NCBI RefSeq assembly: GCF_014200175.1
Contig: NZ_JACHBD010000001.1
Location: 372,001 to 436,000 of the forward strand
Source: Rhizobium lentis
GTDB taxonomy: Bacteria; Pseudomonadota; Alphaproteobacteria; Rhizobiales; Rhizobiaceae
DNA length: 64,000 bases
Reading direction: 5' to 3'
Part shown: positions 16,487 through 25,540 of the stretch, one piece after another
How positions within the stretch are numbered: position 1 is the stretch's first letter
How the letters are laid out: each line of letters begins with the position of its first letter
The notes under the pieces: model-generated
Databases searched by the model: none
Told to the model about the DNA's origin: nothing
Seen by the model: only the letters and a program-made list of their open reading frames with translations
Made by a program: the position numbers and the translations under genes

Positions 16487-17050
16487 CTAAAGCAGCACCG
16501 GTGCCGGCTGCGCCGCGACAAGCGCGCGGCTGGCCGCCGCGCCGGCATGCAGGCAGACTAGTCCGATCGCGGCCAGAGAGTTGATCAAAAGAACCTCGGC
16601 GACAACAACTGCCGAAAACGCCCCGTCGCCGGACGGAAGCACCGCCGTTGCGGCAAAAAGCACGCCCTCGTAAGCAGCGAACCCGGCGATGAAGGCGCCG
16701 GCCATAGTGACGACAGGGCCTGTGGTCAGGCGCAGCGCCGCGAGCGCCGCCGCAAGCGCTACAAATGCTGCAATCCCGATCGCCAGCCCCCAGGAAAAAC
16801 TGTCGAAGGTCTGGGGATAACCGAGGACGAGATAGCCGACCGTCTGGTTGGCAAGCCAGGCAAGCAGCACCGCCATCAGCGCCATCCGCCGGGGAAGCAC
16901 GACTGCCGAGACCGCCGCCAAGGCAACAAAAGGCGTGACGCAGGCCAACAGCAGGCTGAGAGCAACGCTGGCACTGGCAATGACGACGACCCAGGCGACA
17001 GCGAAAACGGGAGCTGCCGGGCGCAAGGGAAGTTGGTTTCGTTCGAGCAT
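16487..17050 (-). CDS. Integral membrane protein, unknown function
   Basis: This 187-residue protein has a GGAG ribosome site seven bases before ATG 17050 and about six hydrophobic helices, for example APVFAVAWVVVIASASVALS, IGIAAFVALAAALAALRLTT and VVVAEVLLINSLAAIGLVCL. No domain was recognised. It sits between two broken genes, one directly downstream on the same strand and one divergent at 17183, so it may be a survivor of a degraded locus. The substrate or partner cannot be inferred. Confidence 0.6.
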   Translation of the reverse strand: MLERNQLPLRPAAPVFAVAWVVVIASASVALSLLLACVTPFVALAAVSAVVLPRRMALMAVLLAWLANQTVGYLVLGYPQTFDSFSWGLAIGIAAFVALAAALAALRLTTGPVVTMAGAFIAGFAAYEGVLFAATAVLPSGDGAFSAVVVAEVLLINSLAAIGLVCLHAGAAASRALVAAQPAPVLL

Positions 17051-17182
17051 GGCAGAACTCCGTCTGACCGGGCGTGGCCAGAAGAATCATAGCGAAATTG
17101 CAGGAAAAGGCCAGCGAGCGCGCGTGGAAGCGGATTCTGCCTGTAAGCGGTAGCCAACTTGGCGATTTTGCAAGAGCTTTTG

Positions 17183-17496
17183 ATGGAAGCACGATATAGG
17201 CTCGGCGGCGTTCTCTGCCTCCTCCTTGCCGGCGCGATTGCCTGGCAGGGCATTTCGCTGCCGCTGCAGGAGGCAAGCCTCGGCGCCGAAAGCATCACTC
17301 GGATGCCGCGCGCCACCGTCGTTCTGCCTGGTATTCGGCGTCTTTCTGACAACCGGCAATCGATATCCCCTATCGTGACGTCGCGCGGCAAACGCTGACG
17401 CCGGTTGGCTGGGTGTTGTGTGCGGCGATCGGCATCGTCGCCTTGGCTGGATTTTTCGGTGTGGACATGCTGCTGCGGTCGATGGGACATGGGTGA
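17183..17496 (+). pseudogene. Frameshifted small membrane protein, TctB-like
   Basis: From ATG 17183 the frame reads MEARYRLGGVLCLLLAGAIA with WQGISLPL, which resembles the first helix and following loop of TctB, the small subunit of tripartite tricarboxylate transporters. The frame then degrades and stops at 17398. Another frame supplies a plausible C-terminal helix, TPVGWVLCAAIGIVALAGFF, ending at 17496. No TctA or TctC gene lies next to it. The similarity to TctB is weak and rests on the overall pattern. Confidence 0.4.
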
Positions 17497-17584
17497 CCTA
17501 CGAAACTGCACGTTGAGTAGATGTCTTGCGTCGTCGTTTGCCACTACACAGGAGCACCGCCCCACTACGTCGCTCCTTGCAATC

Positions 17585-18865
17585 CTACAGCCGATCCAAC
17601 GGGATCTTCAAATACCGCCTGCCATTCCCCTCGGGTTCCGGCAATCTGCCGCCCCGAATATTCACCTGCAGCGCGTGCAGCATCAGCTTCGGTTTCGGCA
17701 GTGTGCGGTCGCGTGCCTGCCTGAGTGCGACATAGCCGGCTTCGTCCTTGCCTGCTATGTGGGGATTGTCGCGTTTCTGGGCGGCGACCGTGCTCTCCCA
17801 GCGCGGGTGGCGCCCATTCGGCTGGTAATCGTGGCCGGAAAAGAGGCGAGTCTCGTCGGGCAGCGACAGGATCGCCTGGATCGAACGCCACAGAGCGGCC
17901 GCGCTGCCGCCGGGAAAATCGGTGCGCGCCGTGCCGGAATCGGGCGTGAACACCGTGTCATGCACGAAGGCGGCGTCACCGATCACATAAGTCACCGAGG
18001 CGAGCGTATGGCCGGGCGAAAACATGACGCGAGCTTCAAGCCCGCCGATCTCGAACCTGTCGCCATCAGCAAACAGCCGGTCCCATTGCGAGCCGTCTGT
18101 TGCGAGAGCCGGCCAGTTATAGATCTCCTTCCAGAGGATCTGCACTTCGGTAACATGGGCGCCGATCGCTATCGGCGCACCGGTCTTTCCCTTGATGTAA
18201 TGGGCGGCGGAAAAATGATCGGCATGCGGATGCGTGTCGAGGATCCACGCGACGGTCAGCCCGCGGCTTTCGATATCGGTAAGGATGGCATCTGCGCTTG
18301 ACGTGCCCGTCGCCCCCGAGGTCTCGTCGAAGTCGAGCACAGGGTCGATGATGGCGCAGCGCCTCGTGGCGGGATCGGCAACGACATATTGCACGCTCCA
18401 GGTAGCGGGATGGAAGAAGGCCTTCACATCTGCCGTCTGCGCCGCCCGCCTCTCCAGCCAGCGGCGCGCGCCGGCAAGGTCGAAGCCGAGACTTTGGCCG
18501 AAGGGCTCGACATCGCCGGGCTTCATCCGCCCGTCGAGCACCTCACCCAGTGTATAAAGTGTCAGCGCCCGTATGCCGCTCTTGCAATGGGCGATGACGG
18601 GCCCCTTCGCCTCGGCCATCGCCGCCTGAAAGGCGCGTATGTCTGCCTCGGTGATCTCGCTCCCCTTCACCGGCACGAAGCTATAGGAAAGCCCGGCGGC
18701 GGTGGCGGCAACCTTTTCCGCCACATTGCCCGGCTGTCCCGGCTCCTCGCCATCCGGTCGGGCATTGATGACGGCGGCAAAACCTTCATCCGCGAAAGCG
18801 GCAAGGCCAGCGGCATCGGGCTGCCCTGCCACCGATATAAGCTCATTGACCCTCACGGACGTCAT
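17585..18865 (-). CDS. blh: Bifunctional sulfur transferase/persulfide dioxygenase Blh
   Basis: This 426-residue fusion has an N-terminal DUF442 phosphatase/rhodanese-like domain (residues 1-110, catalytic Cys in VIAHCKSGIRA) and an ETHE1-type metallo-beta-lactamase domain (about 125-420). The latter has the iron-binding motif DTHPHADHFSA and further ligands in FSPGHTLASVTY and FSGHDYQP. Blh proteins detoxify sulfide and persulfides and in Agrobacterium and Xylella are controlled by the ArsR-type repressor BigR. ATG 18865 matches the family start (MTSVRVNELI). About 40 bases upstream is TGTATAAGTGTACA (18902-18915), an imperfect palindrome that might be an operator, but no bigR gene lies here. 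Confidence 0.9.
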   Translation of the reverse strand: MTSVRVNELISVAGQPDAAGLAAFADEGFAAVINARPDGEEPGQPGNVAEKVAATAAGLSYSFVPVKGSEITEADIRAFQAAMAEAKGPVIAHCKSGIRALTLYTLGEVLDGRMKPGDVEPFGQSLGFDLAGARRWLERRAAQTADVKAFFHPATWSVQYVVADPATRRCAIIDPVLDFDETSGATGTSSADAILTDIESRGLTVAWILDTHPHADHFSAAHYIKGKTGAPIAIGAHVTEVQILWKEIYNWPALATDGSQWDRLFADGDRFEIGGLEARVMFSPGHTLASVTYVIGDAAFVHDTVFTPDSGTARTDFPGGSAAALWRSIQAILSLPDETRLFSGHDYQPNGRHPRWESTVAAQKRDNPHIAGKDEAGYVALRQARDRTLPKPKLMLHALQVNIRGGRLPEPEGNGRRYLKIPLDRL

Positions 18866-18982
18866 TGAAGCCTCCGCGCCGCCCTCATCACCGGCATCAC
18901 ATGTATAAGTGTACAATCTCACGAGTATATTGCCGAATGCAAGAATAGTCGCTGGCATATGCCTCCCACCCGGTCTGACTAA

Positions 18983-19351
18983 TCAAAACGACAGCGTCGC
19001 GGCACCTTGCCTGATCTCGGCATGCATGGCGCTGGCGCCGACGATGACGACGCCATCGAGCAGGTCCTCCTGCGTATAGCCGCGCGAAGCCACACAAGGT
19101 GGGCAGGCCCAGATCGAGCCGCCGCGCTGCTGGAAATTCTCAATCAACGTCGAGAGCGGATCGAGCGGCGGCACATGCGTCATCCGCTGGCCGCTTTTGC
19201 GCACTAGGTCGATCCCGGTACTGGTGAGGAATACCGAAACCTTGAGCCCGGCGGCAATACCGCCATTGGCAATGGTGAAGGCCACGGAGGAAAGTTCGGA
19301 TTCGATGCCCTTGGTGACGAGCACGACCAGTTTATCGCTTTGGCTTTGCAT
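18983..19351 (-). CDS. DsrE-family sulfur-relay protein
   Basis: The 122-residue protein has the DsrE/F fold pattern. It opens KLVVLVTKGIESELSSVAFT, has the segment GLKVSVFLTSTGIDLVRKSG, and holds two close Cys residues in IWACPPCVASRGY followed by GVVIVGASAMHAEI. DsrE proteins carry sulfur on a Cys. GGGAG lies just before ATG 19351. It is upstream of and on the same strand as blh, so the two probably act together on persulfides. It is divergent from the AraC regulator at 19425. Confidence 0.85.
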   Translation of the reverse strand: MQSQSDKLVVLVTKGIESELSSVAFTIANGGIAAGLKVSVFLTSTGIDLVRKSGQRMTHVPPLDPLSTLIENFQQRGGSIWACPPCVASRGYTQEDLLDGVVIVGASAMHAEIRQGAATLSF

Positions 19352-19424
19352 AGTATTCTCCCAGTTGAATTCAAGATACTTGGACTGAACGTGTCCATAA
19401 TAGGAGGGTGCGCTGCGCGCGTAT

Positions 19425-20429
19425 TTGGCCGGAATGCGTGAAGCCTTGTCCGAAAATCCAGGTGCTGAGGGCGGCGTCACCCGTGATGACGTGCTGTCGG
19501 CGCTGCTGTCGACGATCCGTCTTTCGGGATCACTGCAGTTCTGCTTCATGCCGACGGGTGATTGGCAGACCGATGCCGCGCCGTCGCTTGCGGGCCTCTC
19601 GGCAAAGGCTACGGGCACCATGCCGTTCCATATCGTCGTGGCAGGCAGTTGCTGGTTGAAAGCGGAAGGCGAAGAGACCGATCTGGAAGCCGGCGATGTC
19701 CTGGTCTTTCCCTTCGGCACCGGACATCAGCTGGGTGTCGGAAAAAATGGCACGTTGGTGCTGCCGACCCGCGACTTGCCGCAGAAGCCGTGGCGGGAGA
19801 TTCCGGTGCTGCGCTACGGCGAGGCGGCGCAAAGCGTCCGGCTGCTCTGCGGCTATCTGCAATGGGATGGGCTGAGCTTTGCGCCGCTGCGCCAGGCGTT
19901 GCCGAAAATGATCCACGTCAGGACGCGGGCGGCCAATAACGGCGACTGGCTGCGCGCCACTATCCGCCAGATGGTCGAGGAGGTGGACAGGCCGCGCGCC
20001 GGCGGCATCTCGATGCTGCCGCGGTTGACCGAAATCATCTTCATCGAGATCCTGCGCCATCAGATCATGATGGCCAAACCCCACGCGATTGGCTTGCTGG
20101 CAGCGCTGGCCGACCCTGCGCTCTCACGCTGCCTCTCCCTCATCCACGACGATCCCCGGCGTGACTGGTCGCTGGAGCGACTGGCGGCGGCATCGGGATC
20201 GTCGCGCAGCGCGCTGACCGAACGCTTTCAAACGATGCTCGCGACATCGCCGATCCGCTATCTCAGAGACTGGCGACTCTATCAGGCAAGCGTGGCACTT
20301 GCCACGACAAGCCAGCCGATTGCAGCGATTGCCTATGACGCCGGCTACGCCACCGAAGCTGCCTTCAACCGCGCCTTCTCCCGCACCTTTGCAACACCTC
20401 CGGCCGCCTGGCGGGCTGCGCGCAGCTGA
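19425..20429 (+). CDS. AraC-family regulator with N-terminal cupin (AraC_binding_2/cupin_6 type)
   Basis: The 334-residue regulator has a cupin sensor in residues about 15-190 (GTMPFHIVVAGSCWLKAEGE, LEAGDVLVFPFGTGHQL) and a C-terminal AraC domain (about 225-330). The domain contains SLERLAAASGSSRSALTERF and IAAIAYDAGYATEAAFNRAF, ending TPPAAWRAARS. This family often controls adjacent stress or quinone/aldehyde genes. It is divergent from dsrE with only about 74 bases between them, so dsrE and blh are likely targets. The start is uncertain: TTG 19425 or ATG 19434, with an AGGAGG that is rather far upstream. Confidence 0.87.
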   Translation: MAGMREALSENPGAEGGVTRDDVLSALLSTIRLSGSLQFCFMPTGDWQTDAAPSLAGLSAKATGTMPFHIVVAGSCWLKAEGEETDLEAGDVLVFPFGTGHQLGVGKNGTLVLPTRDLPQKPWREIPVLRYGEAAQSVRLLCGYLQWDGLSFAPLRQALPKMIHVRTRAANNGDWLRATIRQMVEEVDRPRAGGISMLPRLTEIIFIEILRHQIMMAKPHAIGLLAALADPALSRCLSLIHDDPRRDWSLERLAAASGSSRSALTERFQTMLATSPIRYLRDWRLYQASVALATTSQPIAAIAYDAGYATEAAFNRAFSRTFATPPAAWRAARS

Positions 20430-20764
20430 ACACGGAATGCCTCGACGCACTCACACCCGATGAAGATGCCCCATCCCCTTCGACCGCCCGCCAGTGAGCT
20501 TGGCCATCCCTAACGTCCGGGTAACGATGGATTGGATCATGCCCGCATATGCAAGCCCCGCCAATCAGTGGCAGGGGCTGTTCATGCTGAAAATGGACCG
20601 CGTTAAGTCCTGGGAAGAATCAATGATTGGCTTCCGCCAACCGAAGCTGGCGCGAGGCTTGCCCAGTCAATGCTTTCAACCGCGCGGCAACATCCGCTGC
20701 GTCGAGTTCGAGCAGCAGTGATCAGCGCCCCTTCACCGGTCGCAAACGCGGCGGCCGAAAAAGG
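20430..20764. other. Intergenic stretch without a convincing gene
   Basis: This stretch of about 335 bases lies between the AraC gene and the convergent proline-rich protein gene. A 75-codon open frame (20494-20721) exists, but it has no ribosome site, no hydrophobic or domain pattern and mixed codon use. No hairpin strong enough to call a terminator was seen. Confidence 0.5.
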
Positions 20765-21181
20765 CTAGTTCTGGCCCTGCAGGCGGTCGATCACCTCTAG
20801 CAGCAGATCAGCGCAGGCCTTCATTGGTTCGTCCTCCGCGCATTTCAGATCGATCCGTGTGTTTCCGTCCTCAATTTGGAAATGGGCGGCCTTCGACGGC
20901 CGCGGCATGCGATGGCCCCGGAAATCGCGAAAGCCCATGTCGCCCCTCGAACCATGCCACCGGTAGTCGGGGCGATCTCCGGACCGTTCGTCCGGGCTGC
21001 CCATCATCCGCTCGTTATCATCGGGAGCGGGCTGAGGCGGCGGGGCTGGCGGCGGCGGAGGCGAGCTGGGCTCAGTCGCGGTGGGTGGCGTTGCGGCGGA
21101 TGGTGCAGGCGGCGATTGTTGTGCGAAGGCGGAGCCGGTAAGCGCGGCAAGGACAATGCCTGATAGAAGAACTCTTTGCAT
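20765..21181 (-). CDS. Secreted proline-rich protein, unknown function
   Basis: This 138-residue protein has a clear signal peptide (MQRVLLSGIVLAALTGSAFA, cleaved before QQSPPA) and then a Pro/Ala-rich linker (about 23-53). A charged middle part follows (about 54-90), then a small C-terminal segment with AHFQIEDGNTRIDLKCAEDE and a second Cys in MKACADLLLEVIDRL. The two cysteines could form a disulfide. Similar short periplasmic proteins are common in rhizobia but have no known role. It is divergent from ftsZ2. Confidence 0.75.
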   Translation of the reverse strand: MQRVLLSGIVLAALTGSAFAQQSPPAPSAATPPTATEPSSPPPPPAPPPQPAPDDNERMMGSPDERSGDRPDYRWHGSRGDMGFRDFRGHRMPRPSKAAHFQIEDGNTRIDLKCAEDEPMKACADLLLEVIDRLQGQN

Positions 21182-21430
21182 GGGTCGGTCCTTTCGGAGA
21201 AGTAAGGCATGTCTGTAAACACCGCCGCAGACCTTTGGTTCACACCCTCTCAAAGCTTCTGATCAAAATCCGCAAGAGCGGTGGCGATCCTCATGAGAGC
21301 AACAATCATTGGAACGTCGCCGCTCCTGACTCCTTTCGCCTCGCCTCCGCCTTGTTGCGCGTTTATCCTCACCGTCGATTCGCTGACCGCGACGAGGGCG
21401 CGGCGCAAGGTTGCATCAAAGGAGAGTGCG

Positions 21431-22453
21431 ATGACGGACGCCAAAAGCGGCATTTCTGGATTACGGCCGCATATTACGGTTATCGGCGTCGGCGGGGGCG
21501 GCGGCAACGCCATCAATAACATGATTGCGGAAAAGCTGGCGGGCGTCGAATTCGTCGCCGCAAATACGGACGCTCAGGTTCTCGCCACCTCAAAGGCGTC
21601 GCGCCGCATTCAGCTCGGCGCGAATGTGACGGAGGGATTGGGTGCCGGTTCGCTGCCTGAGGTTGGTCATGCAGCCGCCGAGGAGTCGATTGACGAGATC
21701 ATGGATCACCTGGCCGGCTCGCATATGTGTTTCGTCACCGCCGGCATGGGCGGTGGTACGGGCACCGGTGCGGCCCCCGTCATCGCGCGCGCCGCGCGCG
21801 CGGCCGGCATCCTGACGGTTGGCGTCGTCACCAAGCCCTTCACATTTGAGGGCAATCGCCGCATGCGGACGGCGGAGGTCGGAATCGAGGCGCTTCGTCA
21901 AGCCGCCGATACCGTCATCGTCATTCCCAATCAGAATCTCTTCCGCATCGCGGACGCAAAGACTACCTTCGCCGATGCCTTCATGACGGCCGACCGCGTG
22001 CTCTTTGCCGGCGTCGGCTGCATCACCGACCTCATCGTCAAGGAAGGTCTGATCAACCTCGATTTCGCCGACGTCAAGTCGGTCATGCAAGGCATGGGCC
22101 GCGCCATGATGGGCACCGGCGAAGCCGCCGGCGAAAGCCGGGCGATGAAGGCGGCGGAAGCGGCAATCGCCAACCCGCTTCTCGACGATATTTCCATGAA
22201 GGGCGCCAGGGGCGTACTGATCTCGATTTCCGGCGGGTCTGATATGACTCTGTTCGAAGTCGACGAGGCGGCAAGCCGCATTCGCGACGAAGTGCAGGAC
22301 GACGCCGACATCGTCGTCGGGGCGATCTTCGACCGCAGCCTGGACGGCAGGTTCCGCGTCTCGGTCGTGGCGACCGGCCTGGAAGCCAGCGCCCCACCGC
22401 TATCCGCGCCCAACCACGCGGCTGAACAAGTCCAGACGCGCACGCTGCAATAA
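21431..22453 (+). CDS. ftsZ2: Second, short FtsZ-like GTPase (FtsZ2)
   Basis: This 340-residue tubulin-like GTPase has the nucleotide motifs [27 protein letters not shown], the tubulin signature [15 protein letters not shown] and the T7 loop region [26 protein letters not shown] precedes ATG 21431. The protein stops at about the end of the GTPase and activation domains. It lacks the long linker and conserved C-terminal peptide by which FtsZ binds FtsA and other division partners. Rhizobium meliloti was reported to have such a second, shorter FtsZ. No division genes lie nearby, so it is not the main cell-wall cluster copy. Confidence 0.92.
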   Translation: MTDAKSGISGLRPHITVIGVGGGGGNAINNMIAEKLAGVEFVAANTDAQVLATSKASRRIQLGANVTEGLGAGSLPEVGHAAAEESIDEIMDHLAGSHMCFVTAGMGGGTGTGAAPVIARAARAAGILTVGVVTKPFTFEGNRRMRTAEVGIEALRQAADTVIVIPNQNLFRIADAKTTFADAFMTADRVLFAGVGCITDLIVKEGLINLDFADVKSVMQGMGRAMMGTGEAAGESRAMKAAEAAIANPLLDDISMKGARGVLISISGGSDMTLFEVDEAASRIRDEVQDDADIVVGAIFDRSLDGRFRVSVVATGLEASAPPLSAPNHAAEQVQTRTLQ

Positions 22454-22612
22454 CACCGCCGCAATATCCTGACTTCCTCACGCGGCTCCGGCCGGACAAA
22501 TGTCGCTCCGCCGTATAAAGAACGGGACGGGGCGACGTCATCGTTCGGGCTGATGCATGTCGCCCGGAAGTGTGCAGCGGTTCCAGGACAACGAAATGCG
22601 TAAAAACAGGGC

Positions 22613-22654
22613 TAAAGCGCGTCGCATAAACCAAATTTGACGCGACGCGCTTTA
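22613..22654. terminator. Perfect 13-base palindrome, likely bidirectional terminator
   Basis: TAAAGCGCGTCGC (22613-22625) and its exact inverse (22642-22654) flank a 16-base loop. The element lies between convergent ftsZ2 and the truncated propeller gene, where a terminator for both strands is expected. There is A-rich sequence on one side but no long T run. The same AAAGCGCGTCGC stem is, from general knowledge, common between rhizobial genes. Confidence 0.65.
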
Positions 22655-22661
22655 GGCCCCA

Positions 22662-23567
22662 TCAGGCGAACAATATCTCCGAGATGTTGTGCACCACGGA
22701 GATTTCGTCGGTCTCGGAGTTGGTGATGTAGACGGAATCCGCCGCCGCGTCATAGGCCACGTTGGTGGTGTAGTCGTCTCCCGGTATGGCGATGTTGACG
22801 TCGATTGCCGTCTTGACCCCGGTTTCGAAATCGAATGCCGTGCCGATATGCTCGCTGCCGAAGGAATCGCCGAAGAAGAAGGTGCCGTCGACGGCAAAGC
22901 CATAGCCGAGCCCGCCCGCCGCGAAGGTCTTGGATTCGATCGCGTTCAGCGTGTCGGGATCGATCTTGGAGACCTGCCAGGTGGAATCATCGATGCGGCC
23001 GACGACGTAAATGCCGGTCGAATCCTGGATCGTGTTGACGGCGGTGAACCCGCCCCAGTCGAACGTACCCGCCCCGTTCTCGCCGATAAGGCCTGGGATC
23101 GGGTCGCCCTTCTGATCGAGCGATCCATCTGAAGCATCCCACTTTGCGAGATAGGTCTGATCGGGGAAAGGATCCTCTTCGACCCTCGCCTCGTTGGTTC
23201 TTCCGATGATCTCCCCGCCGCGGACCGCAAAATAGGTTCCGCCGATGTCATATTGGCCAAGGTCATAGTCGCCAAGAGAGATGGCGCCGCTGGCGTTGTC
23301 GGCTTCAAATGCCGCGGCGTTGTCGTAAATGTACACCATGGAATCGTCCGGGAAACCATGGCCGGAACTGACGTAATACTTGCCCGTTAGCGGATCGACC
23401 GCGACCCCCTGGAGTTCGTAATGGTCCAGGAAGGGCCGCACGACCGCCGCCTGTACCTCGACATGATTGATGTTCACCGACTTTCCGTCCGTCACGCCGT
23501 TGACTGTCAGGGTGATTACGCCGACATCCGTTTGACCTGCGCCGTCGGAGATCTTGTAATATTCAAG
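22662..23567 (-). pseudogene. 5'-truncated end of a large secreted VCBS/propeller protein
   Basis: The frame ends at 22662 and encodes about 278 residues from a GTG at 23495. It has propeller-like repeats such as LQGVAVDPLTGKYYVSSGHG, GYGFAVDGTFFFGDSFGSEH and TTNVAYDAAADSVYITNSET. The same frame is open upstream and reads YYKISDGAGQTDVGVITLTV followed by NGVTDGKS, the end of a VCBS or cadherin-like repeat (usual form YTISDGAG..TATVTVTVNG). Upstream of about 23567 the similarity stops abruptly and no start with a ribosome site exists. I read this as the 3' end of a long repeat-containing exoprotein that has lost its 5' part. Confidence 0.6.
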
Positions 23568-23706
23568 CTTCTCCGTGCAACGAGTCGATAAGGCAGGCGA
23601 GGAGTCTTTCGCACCTCCCTCTCCCCACGTCCACCAGACCCCCTCATCTTCTCCATACCCGCCGCGAACTAAGCGGAAGATCGCCCAATCCCCCGAACGC
23701 GGAAAC

Positions 23707-24549
23707 TCAGCTCTTCGCGAAGTCCGCCGCCGTTAGCGGAATGGGCCTGTAGCCGTTGATGTCGGCGATGTCATATTCCCGGCCCAGCTCTGCTGCCACC
23801 AGCACCCGCCCGGATTTCGACATCAGCGCCGTGTCCCGCCATAAACCCGCAATGACATGGCCGATGAACTCCGGGGACTCGGAGTTGGACATGTCGAAAT
23901 ATTCGGCATTCTCCAGGACGGCTTCGGTGCGGACCAACCCGGGATAGAGCGAGACCGCCGCTACATTGTGTGGACGCAGCTCATGCGCGAAGTCCGCGGC
24001 CATCTTGTCGGCGGCAGCCTTGGCCATGCCATAGATGGCGTTTCCCTCGTAGACCTGCGCTGCCCAGAAGGAAATATTGACGATCAGACCGCGCCGCGCC
24101 GAGACCATCATCGGTGCCACCGCGCGTGCTGTCATGAAAGCCGCCCTCAGCGCCGTGCCGGCCATCGCGTCCCACCGCCGGATGGGCTGCTCCCAGAAGG
24201 GCCGAGGCCAGGTAAATTCGCCATTCTCGACCATGTTCTCATAGCCGGGCCATGCGTTGTTCACCAGAATATCCAGCCTGTTGCCGGCCCGGATCTCCTC
24301 GGCCACACGCTCGGTTTCGGTGTCGTTGCTGTGGTCGCATCGATGAAGGACAACGGTTCCGGGCAGCGCCGCAGCCTCGCGCGCGAGCCCCGCCAGCGAT
24401 CCCGCGCTTTTGCCTCCCTCGCTTGCCTTCGCCTCGGAAAGCGTCCGGCCGGTCACATGCACCGTGGCTCCCTCGGCAAGCAGAGCAAGCGCGATCCCGC
24501 GGCCGATACCGCGGCTTGCGCCCGTCACCAACGCGACGACATCTTTCAT
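23707..24549 (-). CDS. Short-chain dehydrogenase/reductase (DHRS1-like)
   Basis: The 280-residue SDR has the NAD(P) motif TGASRGIGRGIALAL near residue 9, the LVNNAWPG form of the NNAG motif, and an active site with Ser in IVNISFWAAQVYEG and the YxxxK as YGMAKAAADK. The Arg in TGR at about residue 34 suggests preference for NADPH. The form LVNNAW and the overall length resemble DHRS1-type proteins. The substrate is unknown. It is followed by convergent sequence and preceded by a regulator gene on the same strand. Confidence 0.88.
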   Translation of the reverse strand: MKDVVALVTGASRGIGRGIALALLAEGATVHVTGRTLSEAKASEGGKSAGSLAGLAREAAALPGTVVLHRCDHSNDTETERVAEEIRAGNRLDILVNNAWPGYENMVENGEFTWPRPFWEQPIRRWDAMAGTALRAAFMTARAVAPMMVSARRGLIVNISFWAAQVYEGNAIYGMAKAAADKMAADFAHELRPHNVAAVSLYPGLVRTEAVLENAEYFDMSNSESPEFIGHVIAGLWRDTALMSKSGRVLVAAELGREYDIADINGYRPIPLTAADFAKS

Positions 24550-24617
24550 GTCAGCTAGCCTCCTCGGTGGTGGTGAATGTCAATCATCGTATGCTTTCAG
24601 TACATACAACATAAGTG

Positions 24618-25460
24618 TCACCCCACACACACCACCCGCCTGATCTTCTCCGCATCCTCCGCCGTCGCCGGATTGTACACCACCATGCTGAGGTCCGGCC
24701 GGCCATCTACCTGGAAGGCCGAATATTCGAAGGAAAGCAGCCCGAGCATCGGGTGTTTGATGTGCTTGACGCCCTCGCCATGGGTGCGAACGTCGTTGTC
24801 GCGCCACATGGCAAGGAATTCTGGGCTTTTCCGGCAGAGTTCGTCGACGAGCGGCTTCACCTGTTCGGCGGCACCGGCGCGGGCGGCATCCACCCGGAAG
24901 GCGGCGACGACGAAGCGGGCGACACTTTCCCAGTCATATTGGGCGGCGCGCACCCGCGGATCGAGGAAGATGAAGCGGAGCACGTTGCGCTCCTCCGGCG
25001 GCAGCGCACCGTAATCGGTGAGCAGCACGGTCGCCGCTCGGTTCCAGGCGATGACGTCCCAGATGGCGTTGCGGATCAGGGCCGGGCTCGGATCCAGCGC
25101 ATCGAGCACGCCCTGCAGGCGCGGCGTCACGCCGTCCTGTCTGCGATAGCGCACTTCGGGCGGGCGGCCGAGGCCGATGAGGAAGAGATGCTCGCGCTCG
25201 ATATCGGTCAGCATCAGCGCCCGCGAGATCCGGTCGAGCACGTCGGCGGACGGCGCGCCGCCGCGGCCCTGCTCCAGCCAGGTATACCAGGTCGGGCTAA
25301 TATTGGCGCGGCTCGCCACCTCCTCGCGACGCAGGCCCGGCGTGCGGCGGCGCCCGCCGGCAAAGCCGAAGGCGGCCGGATCGAGCTTGGCGCGGCGATC
25401 CTTGAGATAAGCGCCCAGCCGGTTTTCGGAGGTGATGAATTCATCCATCCTGTTAGCCAT
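24618..25460 (-). CDS. XRE-family regulator with MmyB-like ligand domain
   Basis: This 280-residue protein has an N-terminal helix-turn-helix (residues 10-80) including [20 protein letters not shown] and YTWLEQGR, the standard start of MmyB-type regulators. The C-terminal PAS-like ligand domain (about 105-275) includes [17 protein letters not shown] and [14 protein letters not shown]. These proteins bind a fatty acid or other small ligand. They usually control a divergent oxidoreductase, as here, where the NAD(P)-binding gene at 25541 is divergent. Two direct repeats in the 80-base gap are candidate operators. Confidence 0.9.
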   Translation of the reverse strand: MANRMDEFITSENRLGAYLKDRRAKLDPAAFGFAGGRRRTPGLRREEVASRANISPTWYTWLEQGRGGAPSADVLDRISRALMLTDIEREHLFLIGLGRPPEVRYRRQDGVTPRLQGVLDALDPSPALIRNAIWDVIAWNRAATVLLTDYGALPPEERNVLRFIFLDPRVRAAQYDWESVARFVVAAFRVDAARAGAAEQVKPLVDELCRKSPEFLAMWRDNDVRTHGEGVKHIKHPMLGLLSFEYSAFQVDGRPDLSMVVYNPATAEDAEKIRRVVCVG

Positions 25461-25462
25461 TA

Positions 25463-25494
25463 TACCATGATAATGTCACTACTTTACCAGGATA
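25463..25494. promoter_or_regulatory. Direct repeat TACCA(T/G)GATA, candidate operator
   Basis: TACCATGATA (25463-25472) and TACCAGGATA (25485-25494) lie 22 bases apart, two helical turns, in the gap between the XRE regulator and the divergent reductase. The surrounding sequence is AT-rich compared with the region, as expected for overlapping promoters. Binding by the adjacent regulator is inferred. Confidence 0.4.
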
Positions 25495-25540
25495 CAACAT
25501 TGATCGATATGTGTCTCCATCCAAAACGGGAGATATCGAC

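Noticed and set aside
16335..17276. A 313-codon minus-strand frame covering the membrane-protein gene
   Set aside because: It is Arg/Cys-rich, has no hydrophobic pattern and runs in a different frame from the plausible membrane protein at 16487-17050.
18902..18915. TGTATAAGTGTACA considered as a firm BigR operator
   Set aside because: The palindrome is imperfect, does not clearly match the AT-rich BigR box, and no bigR gene is present, so it is only mentioned as a possibility.
20494..20721. A 75-codon plus-strand open frame
   Set aside because: There is no ribosome site, no domain or hydrophobic pattern, and it lies between two supported convergent genes.
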